Origin: an uncultured Collinsella sp.
Lineage (GTDB): Bacteria; Actinomycetota; Coriobacteriia; Coriobacteriales; Coriobacteriaceae
Direction: 5' to 3'
DNA length: 37,307 bases
Assembly (NCBI GenBank): GCA_958435545.1
Contig: CAUBGU010000006.1
Coordinates: forward strand, 1 to 37,307
Shown: positions 31,144-37,307 of the stretch, one piece after another
Layout: each line of letters opens with the position of its first letter
How positions within the stretch are numbered: position 1 is the stretch's first letter
Position numbers and translations under genes: made by a program
The notes under the pieces: model-generated
Databases searched by the model: none
Told to the model about the DNA's origin: nothing
Seen by the model: only the letters and a program-made list of their open reading frames with translations

Positions 31144-31535
31144 GGGTTGGGTACATTGCTTTGAGATGTTATTCAATCCGTCTTGATGGACTTTAGGCTG
31201 TTTGCCTGCTCAAAGCAATTATCGACATTTATTTGATACCGAAATTATTGCTCGAAAAATCGTCCAAGAAGTCGTGGGGCGATTTTTGACGCGTCGCGCG
31301 TCAAGCGATGTGGCAAGCGTTTGGTTAGATATTGGTTAGTTTTGGGGCAACCTTGCCAAAAGCTTGACGGATGCAGATATGAACGTCGACGAATGAGCAC
31401 TTTGGACGGGGTCAAACCAAAAATCTGGGCTGATTCTCGATAATCGCCTTCAATCGTCTCTTGCCAAGCGCTGGCCTCGCGTACAATCTGCTCCGACATT
31501 CGCGCGCCGCCTGGCGCTTAAGAGGGGAGGACCCC
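31144..31535. other. Gene-free AT-richer stretch before prmC
   Basis: No credible ORF was found. ATTGCTTTGAG (31155-31165) recurs inverted at 31209-31219 around a 43-nt loop. AAAAATCG (31255-31262) pairs with 31280-31287, followed directly by a GACGCG/CGCGTC dyad (31288-31302). No confident promoter for prmC was seen. Base composition is lower in GC than the flanks. Confidence 0.5.
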
Positions 31536-32786
31536 ATGGCAAACGAGATCTGGACCATCAAGCGTTGTCTCGAGTGGACCAAGGAGTACCTGGCCGAGCG
31601 CGGCGAGGAGCACCCCCGTCTTTCTGCCGAGTGGCTGCTCTGCGCTGCCACGGGTTTGGCACGCATCGACTTATATATGCGCATGGACGAGACGCTTAAC
31701 GCGGCTCAGCTCGAGACCATGCACGCGGCCGTTGTTCGTCGCGCTAAAGGTGAACCGCTGCAGTACATCACCGGCAGCACGCAGTTTCGCATGATCGACG
31801 TCACGTGCGCCCCCGGCGTGCTCATTCCGCGTCCCGAGACCGAGATGCTCGTCGAGGAAGTCCTCAATTATCTGGATGCCGAGGTGCTGAGCCCCGAGGC
31901 TGCTGCCCGTCAGCGTGTTGAGCTGCCTTGGAACGATGAGGTCGAGGAGGCACGCAAGGCTGAGGCCGCGCTGGCAGACGAACGCGCGACCGCCGAGCGC
32001 CGTGCCGCCAACCTGACGGCCGCCGACGAGGCGGCGCTGGGCGGCGATGTGCTGGGCAGTCGCGCCTATGCCGAGGAACTGGCCGACCGCGAGGCCGAGG
32101 AAGCCGCCGCGCAGGCAGCAGAAGCCGAAGCCGCGGAAGCCGCCGAGCCCGAGCTCGACGAATACGGCATCGCCATCGAGGGTGCCGACCAGGAGACGGC
32201 TTCAGCTCAGGATGCCGCTTCGCCTGCCCCAGCCGAGCCCCGCATCGCCCGCGTTCTCGAGGTCGGCTGCGGCACGGGCTGCATTTCGCTCTCCCTTGCC
32301 TGGGAGCGCCGCGGCCACGTTACCTGCACCGCCACCGATATCGAGCCGCGCGCTATCGATTTGGCCACCAAAAACCGCGATGCGCTTGGCCTCACGTACG
32401 ACGAGGTCGCCTTTAGTCTCACGAACCTGGTGAGTTCCATTCCCCGCGAAGAGTGGGGCACGTTCGACGTGCTTGTCTCCAATCCGCCCTACATTCCGAC
32501 CGACGTCATGCGCTCACTGCCGCACGAGGTCAAGGACTTCGAGCCCGACCTGGCGCTTGAGGGCGGCGCCGACGGCCTCGATATCTTCCGCCGCCTGCTC
32601 AATGCGGCGCCTTACATGCTGCGCGCCGGCGGCCTGTTTGCCTGCGAGCTCTACGAGGGTGCCCTCGACGCCGCCGCCGAGCTCTGCCGCCAGGCGGGTC
32701 TCTCGGACGTGCGCATCGTCCGCGACCTCACCGATCGCCCCCGCATCGTCCGAGCCATCGTCACCGAGCCCAAACAGCGCCAGTAA
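31536..32786 (+). CDS. prmC: Release factor glutamine N5-methyltransferase, with insert
   Basis: 416 residues, against about 280 usually. The N-terminal helical domain (1-~95) and the catalytic domain are recognisable: RPETEMLVEEVL, VLEVGCGTGCISLS (SAM loop), and SNPPYIPTDV, the NPPY motif that holds the target glutamine. Between RPETEMLVEEVLNYL and the SAM loop lies an extra ~120-residue acidic, Ala/Glu-rich and probably helical or disordered insert (about 125-245). The enzyme methylates the GGQ of RF1 and RF2. GGGGAGG precedes the ATG. Next to prfA, as in many bacteria. Confidence 0.93.
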   Translation: MANEIWTIKRCLEWTKEYLAERGEEHPRLSAEWLLCAATGLARIDLYMRMDETLNAAQLETMHAAVVRRAKGEPLQYITGSTQFRMIDVTCAPGVLIPRPETEMLVEEVLNYLDAEVLSPEAAARQRVELPWNDEVEEARKAEAALADERATAERRAANLTAADEAALGGDVLGSRAYAEELADREAEEAAAQAAEAEAAEAAEPELDEYGIAIEGADQETASAQDAASPAPAEPRIARVLEVGCGTGCISLSLAWERRGHVTCTATDIEPRAIDLATKNRDALGLTYDEVAFSLTNLVSSIPREEWGTFDVLVSNPPYIPTDVMRSLPHEVKDFEPDLALEGGADGLDIFRRLLNAAPYMLRAGGLFACELYEGALDAAAELCRQAGLSDVRIVRDLTDRPRIVRAIVTEPKQRQ

Positions 32787-32800
32787 TATTTATTAACTGG

Positions 32801-32829
32801 TTAGCAAAAATTATAAATAAATTTATAAT
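32801..32829 (+). promoter_or_regulatory. hicAB promoter with overlapping palindrome
   Basis: TTAGCA (32801-32806), 17-nt spacer, TATAAT (32824-32829, perfect -10). A perfect 10-bp dyad, AATTATAAAT/ATTTATAATT (32809-32830), covers the spacer and -10. This is the expected layout for autorepression by the antitoxin. The stretch is strongly AT-rich against its surroundings. Confidence 0.75.
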
Positions 32830-32854
32830 TAGGACGGCTGAAAGAGGTCGGCCC

Positions 32855-33040
32855 ATGCAACCTCCTACCTTTCGGGAAATCATTGCCCTTCTCAAGCACG
32901 ATGGATTCGTGAAGGTCGCGCAAGTCGGTAGCCATGCTAAGTATGTTTCTGGTGACCGTGTTGTCACCGTGAACGGCTCTGGTGGTGATCGACCAAAGAA
33001 GGGCACGTGGGCAAGTATTCGTCGCCAAGCTGGATGGTAG
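32855..33040 (+). CDS. hicA: HicA-type toxin (mRNA interferase)
   Basis: 61 residues. FREIIALLKHDGFVKVAQVG then GSHAKYV carries the HicA double-stranded-RNA-binding fold with its catalytic His; the end KKGTWASIRRQAGW matches the family's K-x-GTLRSILRQAG. Such toxins cleave mRNA and stop growth unless bound by HicB. Its promoter carries a palindrome, and hicB starts 11 bp downstream. Confidence 0.88.
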   Translation: MQPPTFREIIALLKHDGFVKVAQVGSHAKYVSGDRVVTVNGSGGDRPKKGTWASIRRQAGW

Positions 33041-33051
33041 TTGGAGGGAAA

Positions 33052-33498
33052 ATGAGGCAGCGATTTACCTATGACTGCGTTCTCATAAAAGAAGACGACG
33101 GTTACTGCGCCAGCTTCCCGCAGATTCCCGGCGCCTTTGCCGATGGCGACACACGCGAAGAAGCGATTGCCCATGCCACCGAGGCACTGATGGCGTTTTT
33201 GGCCGACGACCTCAACAACGGTTTGACTCCGGCAGGGTACGAACGCTCGGCCGAGGTCGTGGCCCTTTCAGTCGAAATCGACCACGATGACGCTCGGGAA
33301 GCGGCGTGCCGAACATTTAAAGACGCAGCGCTGGACCTCAAAGTCTCCGCTCCGCGGATTACCGCGCTGGTCAAAGCCGGAAAGCTCGATGTTGAACTCG
33401 TCGACGGCCGTCGGATGATAACGATAGACAGCATCGAGCGCTACGCCGCCCAAGAACGCCACGCCGGCAGGCCAAAGAAGTTCGTCGCAGTCCAATAA
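33052..33498 (+). CDS. hicB: HicB-type antitoxin with DNA-binding domain
   Basis: 148 residues. The N-terminal half, YDCVLIKEDDGYCASFPQIP through TREEAIAHATEAL, is the HicB RNase-H-like fold that binds HicA. The C-terminal part (about 90-140, KVSAPRITALVKAGKLDVEL then IDSIERYA) looks like an excisionase/MerR-type helix-turn-helix rather than the common ribbon-helix-helix. GGAGGG precedes the ATG at 33052; an upstream ATG at 33007 overlaps hicA and adds no homology. It probably binds the palindrome at 32809-32830. Confidence 0.87.
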   Translation: MRQRFTYDCVLIKEDDGYCASFPQIPGAFADGDTREEAIAHATEALMAFLADDLNNGLTPAGYERSAEVVALSVEIDHDDAREAACRTFKDAALDLKVSAPRITALVKAGKLDVELVDGRRMITIDSIERYAAQERHAGRPKKFVAVQ

Positions 33499-33632
33499 CC
33501 CCCTCACTTTCACCGACTACTAGAGCCGCTCACCAAACCAACATGCGCTCTGGGCAAATAGGTTGAATGTTTCGTGCGAGAATGCCCCACAGTAAACAAA
33601 CTTGCACCAGAGCGTAAGGGGCTGGCATACAC

Positions 33633-34376
33633 ATGCAGACGGTCTATCGGGTATATGAGGGAACGCGCGAGCCGCATCGGCTTGCCGTCGAGCGCGCGGC
33701 CGAGGTGCTCGGCCGCGGCGGCCTGGCCTTGATTCCGACCGAGACCGTCTACGGTGTCGCCGTGGCAGTCAACGCCTTCTCGGACGCCGTGCCCCAAGAT
33801 ACAAGCGAATTCCCATCGTGGCCGCGCGATCCGCAGGCTGCCGTCAACGGCGCCGCAGTCCCTGCGCTCGGTACCGGCTACCGTCGCATCTTTACCCTCA
33901 AGCAGCGTGAACTCACCCAAACGGTCGCCTGGCTGGTTGATGATGCCGAGGCACTCGATCGCTATGGCGTGGATATCCCTCATGAGGCCCGCGTGCTCGC
34001 CCGACGATGCTGGCCGGGTGCCCTGACTATCGTGGTCAAGGCGGCGCCCTGCGTGCCGACCTTTATGCGCGCCGCCGACGATACGGTGGCCCTTCGCGCG
34101 TCGGCCTCGCCCGTGGTGCAGGCGCTCATCCGTACTTGTGGCGGTCCGCTTGCCTGCACCAGCGCCAACACGCACGGCGCGCCCGCGCCGGCAAGCTTTG
34201 CCGCCGTTGAGGACCGTATTCTGGAGGGGGTCGATGTGGCCGTCGACGCGGGCGAGACGCCGTGCCGCGATGCTTCGACCATCGTGACGTTTAAGCATGG
34301 CGAGCTCCAGATCCTGCGCCAAGGCGCACTTCCCGCATCAGAGATCGAGCGGGTCCTGTCCGACCCGATGCAATAG
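33633..34376 (+). CDS. Sua5/YrdC-domain protein (threonylcarbamoyl-AMP synthase-like)
   Basis: 247 residues. LGRGGLALIPTETVYGVAVAVN is the classical YrdC opening. RRCWPGALTIVV and PLACTSANTHGAP, with the SANxSG-type loop, follow at normal spacing. These proteins make threonylcarbamoyl-AMP for the tRNA t6A modification. Two features are atypical: a ~35-residue insert after the first motif, and the K-x-R-x5-PL nucleotide motif reads LKQRELTQTVAWL, keeping K and R but losing PL. AAGGGG precedes the ATG. It is followed 13 bp later by glpK, possibly in one transcript. Confidence 0.82.
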   Translation: MQTVYRVYEGTREPHRLAVERAAEVLGRGGLALIPTETVYGVAVAVNAFSDAVPQDTSEFPSWPRDPQAAVNGAAVPALGTGYRRIFTLKQRELTQTVAWLVDDAEALDRYGVDIPHEARVLARRCWPGALTIVVKAAPCVPTFMRAADDTVALRASASPVVQALIRTCGGPLACTSANTHGAPAPASFAAVEDRILEGVDVAVDAGETPCRDASTIVTFKHGELQILRQGALPASEIERVLSDPMQ

Positions 34377-34389
34377 AAGGGTGTAAGCG

Positions 34390-35931
34390 ATGTCGTTGAA
34401 TCTGGGCAGCCTGGGCATGGAAGATGCCTCGTTTAACTTTGGCGGTTCCTACATCATGGCGCTCGACTGCGGCACTACCTCGGTACTCGCGGCCATTGTC
34501 GACGAATACGGCTGCATCGTTGCCCAGGCGCGTCGTAGCGTCAAAACCAGCTTCCCGCGCCCCGGCTGGGTGGAGCAGGATCCCACGGAGGTGCTTGCCA
34601 GCCAGATCGGCGTGATGATGGAGGTTCAGTTTAAGAGCGGCATCCATTCCGATCGCATCGCCGCCATCGGCATCTCCAACCAGCGCGAGACCACGGTGGT
34701 CTGGGACCGCGTGAGCGGCCAGCCCATCTATAACGCCATCGTATGGCAGTGCCGTCGTACCGCGCCGGCGATCGACGCGTTGGTTGAACAGGGTTGCGAG
34801 GAGCTGGTGCGCTCCCGCACGGGACTTACGCTTGACCCGTATTTCTCGGCCTCCAAGGTGCAGTGGATTCTCGACAACGTCGACGGCGCACGCGAGAGCG
34901 CGGCGGCGGGCGACCTCATGTTTGGCACCATCGACACCTGGCTCATCTACAACCTCACCGGCGGCCAGGTCTTTGCCACCGACTACACCAATGCCAGCCG
35001 CACGGCACTCTTTAATATCCATACGCTCGATTGGGACGACGACCTGCTGGCGCTCTTTGACGTTCCACGTTCCATGATGCCCGAGGTTCGCTGGAGCTCG
35101 GGCGACTACGGCCGCGTCGCGAGCGACATCATGACCAACATGCCGCCCATCATGGGCGTGGCGGGCGACCAGCAGGCATCGCTGTTCGGCCACTGCTGCT
35201 TCTATCCCGGCCAGACCAAAAACACCTATGGCACGGGCTGCTTTATGCTCATGAACACCGGCGACGAGATCGTCGAATCCAAGAATGGCCTGGTCTCCAC
35301 CATCGGTATCGCTGCGAACGGCAAGGTCAGCTATGCGCTCGAGGGCTCTATTTTTGCCGCCGGCTCAACGATGAACTGGCTGCGCGACAACATGGGCGTT
35401 ATCTCCAACGTATCCGAATCGGCACAGCTCGCCTCTTCGATCGGCGATAACGAGGGATGCTACTTTGTCCCCGCTTTTGCGGGCTTGGGTGCACCATGGT
35501 GGGACGCGCACGCCCGCGGCATCGTATGCGGTCTGACCGGCGCCTCGAGTCGCGCGACCATCGTGCGTGCCGCTTGCGAGTCCATGGCCTATCAGAGCTA
35601 TGACGTGCTGCGTGCCATGGAGCAGGACGTGGGTCTTTCGATCGAGCGCCTGTCCGTCGATGGTGGCGCCTCGCGCAACGAGTTCATCATGCAGTTCCAG
35701 GCAGACTTGCTGGATATCCCCGTACTGCAATGTGAGTCGGTGGAGACAACGGCGATCGGTGCCGCGTATCTGGCGGGCCTCGCGGTTGGGTATTGGGAGG
35801 ATCTGGAGGAGCTGGAGCAAAACACCCAGATCGTCAAGACATTCCATCCCCATATGTCCGTTGAGCGTCGCGAGCACAACCTGGACGGTTGGCACGATGC
35901 GGTCAGGCGTTCGCTCAGCACCGCTCAATAG
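34390..35931 (+). CDS. glpK: Glycerol kinase
   Basis: 513 residues of the FGGY kinase family. The N-terminal phosphate loop is MALDCGTTSVLAAIVD, preceded by a ~20-residue extension. GISNQRETTVVWD and VWQCRRTA are glycerol-kinase signatures, with YFSASKVQWI, MGVAGDQQASLFG, TYGTGCFML and GAPWWDAHARG in the usual order. It phosphorylates glycerol to glycerol 3-phosphate. GAAGGG precedes the ATG. No glpF or glpD is nearby. A xylulokinase or other FGGY activity is less likely given the RRTA and DQQASLFG motifs. Confidence 0.92.
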   Translation: MSLNLGSLGMEDASFNFGGSYIMALDCGTTSVLAAIVDEYGCIVAQARRSVKTSFPRPGWVEQDPTEVLASQIGVMMEVQFKSGIHSDRIAAIGISNQRETTVVWDRVSGQPIYNAIVWQCRRTAPAIDALVEQGCEELVRSRTGLTLDPYFSASKVQWILDNVDGARESAAAGDLMFGTIDTWLIYNLTGGQVFATDYTNASRTALFNIHTLDWDDDLLALFDVPRSMMPEVRWSSGDYGRVASDIMTNMPPIMGVAGDQQASLFGHCCFYPGQTKNTYGTGCFMLMNTGDEIVESKNGLVSTIGIAANGKVSYALEGSIFAAGSTMNWLRDNMGVISNVSESAQLASSIGDNEGCYFVPAFAGLGAPWWDAHARGIVCGLTGASSRATIVRAACESMAYQSYDVLRAMEQDVGLSIERLSVDGGASRNEFIMQFQADLLDIPVLQCESVETTAIGAAYLAGLAVGYWEDLEELEQNTQIVKTFHPHMSVERREHNLDGWHDAVRRSLSTAQ

Positions 35932-36054
35932 GGCTGCGACGGGGCGCTCGATACAACAAACCGTTAAACTTATGCACGGCGCGAGGCAACAACGTCGCCA
36001 TGCGCCTTGTCAGCAAGGCCATCTTCCGGCCGCAACGAAAGGGGCAATCAACCC

Positions 36055-36702
36055 ATGACCGTTACCTACGATGCGTCCCGCGTGACGCTTGTCGACCATC
36101 CGCTCGTCCAGCACAAGTTGTCGATCCTGCGCGATAAGTCGACCGGCACCAACCAGTTCCGCCAGCTCGTGCGCGAGCTCGCGCTTTTTGACGGCTACGA
36201 GGCCATGCGCGACCTGCCCATGGAGGATGTCGAAGTCGAGACTCCCATCACCACTGCCACGTTTAAGCAGCTTGCCGGCAAGAAGCTCGCCATCGTCCCC
36301 ATTCTGCGCGCGGGCCTTGGCATGGTCGACGGCATCCTCGACCTGGTGCCCTCTGCCCGCGTGGGCCACATTGGCATGGAGCGCGACGAGGTCACCCACG
36401 AGCCGCATGAGTATTACTGCAAGATGCCCAGGGATATCGACCAACGTATCTGCCTGGTCGTCGATCCCATGCTCGCCACGGGCGGTTCTGCCGAGATGGC
36501 TATCGGCTATCTGCGCGAGCGCGGTGTCAAGGACATTCGCATGCTGTGCATCGTCGCGGCCCCCGAGGGCCTCAAGTCGCTGACCGAGAAAGACCCCGAC
36601 GTGCATATCTATACCTGCGCCATTGACGACCACCTCAACGAGGCCGCCTACATCGTCCCCGGCCTGGGCGATGCCGGCGACCGCATCTACGGCACGCTGT
36701 AG
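36055..36702 (+). CDS. upp: Uracil phosphoribosyltransferase
   Basis: 215 residues, normal length. [17 protein letters not shown] is the family N-terminus; [11 protein letters not shown] and [15 protein letters not shown] form the active site, the latter being the PRPP-binding loop. [26 protein letters not shown] C-terminus is the uracil-binding part (reads [19 protein letters not shown]). It converts uracil and PRPP to UMP. GAAAGGGG lies upstream of the ATG at 36055. It stands before the atp region, as in other Gram-positives. Confidence 0.95.
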   Translation: MTVTYDASRVTLVDHPLVQHKLSILRDKSTGTNQFRQLVRELALFDGYEAMRDLPMEDVEVETPITTATFKQLAGKKLAIVPILRAGLGMVDGILDLVPSARVGHIGMERDEVTHEPHEYYCKMPRDIDQRICLVVDPMLATGGSAEMAIGYLRERGVKDIRMLCIVAAPEGLKSLTEKDPDVHIYTCAIDDHLNEAAYIVPGLGDAGDRIYGTL

Positions 36703-36801
36703 TCTCTGGGCCAAACCGGCTAACGTCGAAAATACGAAGAAACGGTGCGCGCGGACAAATAAAAGGCGACCGCGCTCACCCCTGTTAACGGACGTTTCGC
36801 C

Positions 36802-36838
36802 CCGCAGGGTACGGAAAAACGCGTTACCGTACCTGCGG
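36802..36838. repeat. Hairpin between upp and the atpI-like gene
   Basis: 36802-36814 pairs with 36827-36838 (CCGCAGG, TACGG) with one bulged G. No T-run follows, so it is a weak terminator candidate. The rest of 36703-36982 holds the promoter below. Confidence 0.6.
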
Positions 36839-36893
36839 CATAAAGAAGGTCTTAAGAAAACGAACAGGTGCGTATTAACCGATGCTTTTTCGG

Positions 36894-36921
36894 TTGTACT
36901 TTAGCGATTGGCTCGTACAAT
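36894..36921 (+). promoter_or_regulatory. Promoter of the atpI-like gene
   Basis: TTGTAC (36894-36899), 16-nt spacer, TACAAT (36916-36921; five of six to consensus). A start near 36928 would give a ~55-nt leader. It likely drives the ATP synthase operon. Confidence 0.5.
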
Positions 36922-36982
36922 AGTCACCAATGTTTGGCGGGAACTGTTCTGTGAAGCGTTAAAAAGGAAAGTGAGGACGCCA

Positions 36983-37294
36983 GTGTTTCAGGTAGCCGAT
37001 CTGCTCGCTATCGTTGCAGGCGCCATCGCGGGCGCAATCGCCTTTCTTCCCTTTGTTTTTACGCTCAAGCCGGTTCTTGACGATAAGCAGAATGCGGACA
37101 TGCTCAAGGGCATGATGAGTCTGGCGGTCTCGGCAATCGCCCTGCTCGTCTTTACCTTGGTTGTGTTTGCGTTGTTCGGAGAGGCATTTCGCATGTTCCT
37201 TCTGGGCGAGGCGATCGGCTTCGTGGCCTTTATGGCCGCCTGCACGGTTCGTGTCGCCAAGGCGCTGCGAGATCCTCATGAGGTCGAAAGGTAA
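36983..37294 (+). CDS. Small membrane protein, AtpI-like
   Basis: 103 residues with three to four hydrophobic helices: VADLLAIVAGAIAGAIAFLP, then a Lys/Asp loop, then MMSLAVSAIALLVFTLVVFAL and a third helix, and a basic end. Size, topology and place (after upp, before an apparent ATP-synthase start) fit ATP synthase subunit I, which helps assemble the c-ring. The GTG at 36983 has GAGGA five bases upstream; a GTG at 36971 in frame has AGGA too close. Sequence similarity alone is weak. Confidence 0.65.
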   Translation: MFQVADLLAIVAGAIAGAIAFLPFVFTLKPVLDDKQNADMLKGMMSLAVSAIALLVFTLVVFALFGEAFRMFLLGEAIGFVAFMAACTVRVAKALRDPHEVER

Positions 37295-37297
37295 GTC

Positions 37298-37307
37298 GTG
37301 GAAATTT
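37298..37307 (+). CDS. Start of next gene, probably atpB (partial)
   Basis: GTG at 37298, six bases after GAAAGG, begins a frame of three codons (M-E-I) cut by the window end. Position after an AtpI-like gene suggests F0 subunit a. This is inference. Confidence 0.3.

Noticed and set aside
31245..31535. Coding sequence in the prfA-prmC gap
   Set aside because: The small open frames lack ribosome sites and any protein-like composition.

Overview
The window reads as chromosome of a high-GC Actinomycetota of the class Coriobacteriia, most likely Collinsella or a close relative. The basis is codon and GC character, gene content (RlmKL fusion, Tex, an upp gene followed by an apparent atp operon start, heterodimeric ABC exporter, OFA-type MFS) and the dense set of intergenic hairpins. 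The genus call is inference; no rRNA is present.

Layout. 1-173 is the end of a winged-helix response regulator. 269-7052 is housekeeping: rlmKL (-), a HAD phosphatase (+), a transaldolase-like aldolase (+) and tex (-). 7465-10779 is a minus-strand operon (SDR dehydrogenase, OFA-type MFS transporter, Gfo/Idh/MocA oxidoreductase) with a divergent LysR regulator (11013-11891), which looks like a catabolic module for an unidentified small molecule. A GGDEF diguanylate cyclase follows (11935-13026, -). 13217-13388 holds a strikingly regular array of six 15-bp sites in alternating orientation. 13424-14872 is an apparently intact IS3-family element with a 3-bp target duplication, sitting in the loop of what was the terminator of the next operon. 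14920-19142 (-) is marR plus two half-ABC exporters with 8-nt overlaps, a clear promoter and a palindromic operator.

From 19835: a pyridoxal-type kinase with a small Cys-rich protein (+), a low-molecular-weight phosphatase with an MFS transporter (-), a single-pass membrane protein (+), an aldose-epimerase-like protein (+), a polar amino-acid ABC uptake operon with a Tat-type lipoprotein (25264-28156, +) and an M20 peptidase (28229-29644, +). Then come prfA and prmC (release factor 1 and its methyltransferase), an AT-rich hicAB toxin-antitoxin pair, a Sua5/YrdC-domain protein, glpK, upp, and a small AtpI-like membrane protein with its own promoter that probably opens the ATP synthase operon.

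The most unusual content is between the genes. (a) Two ~166-bp copies of an element (19242-19407 and 30939-31105) differ by base changes that keep four stems paired, so it is a strong candidate structured RNA. (b) Two long hairpins (7133-7296 and 19499-19654) have different arms but align without gaps over a 122-bp inner segment of identical length. (c) Several families of short palindromes recur, one of them inside the M20 peptidase reading frame. No CRISPR, prophage, rRNA or tRNA was found.
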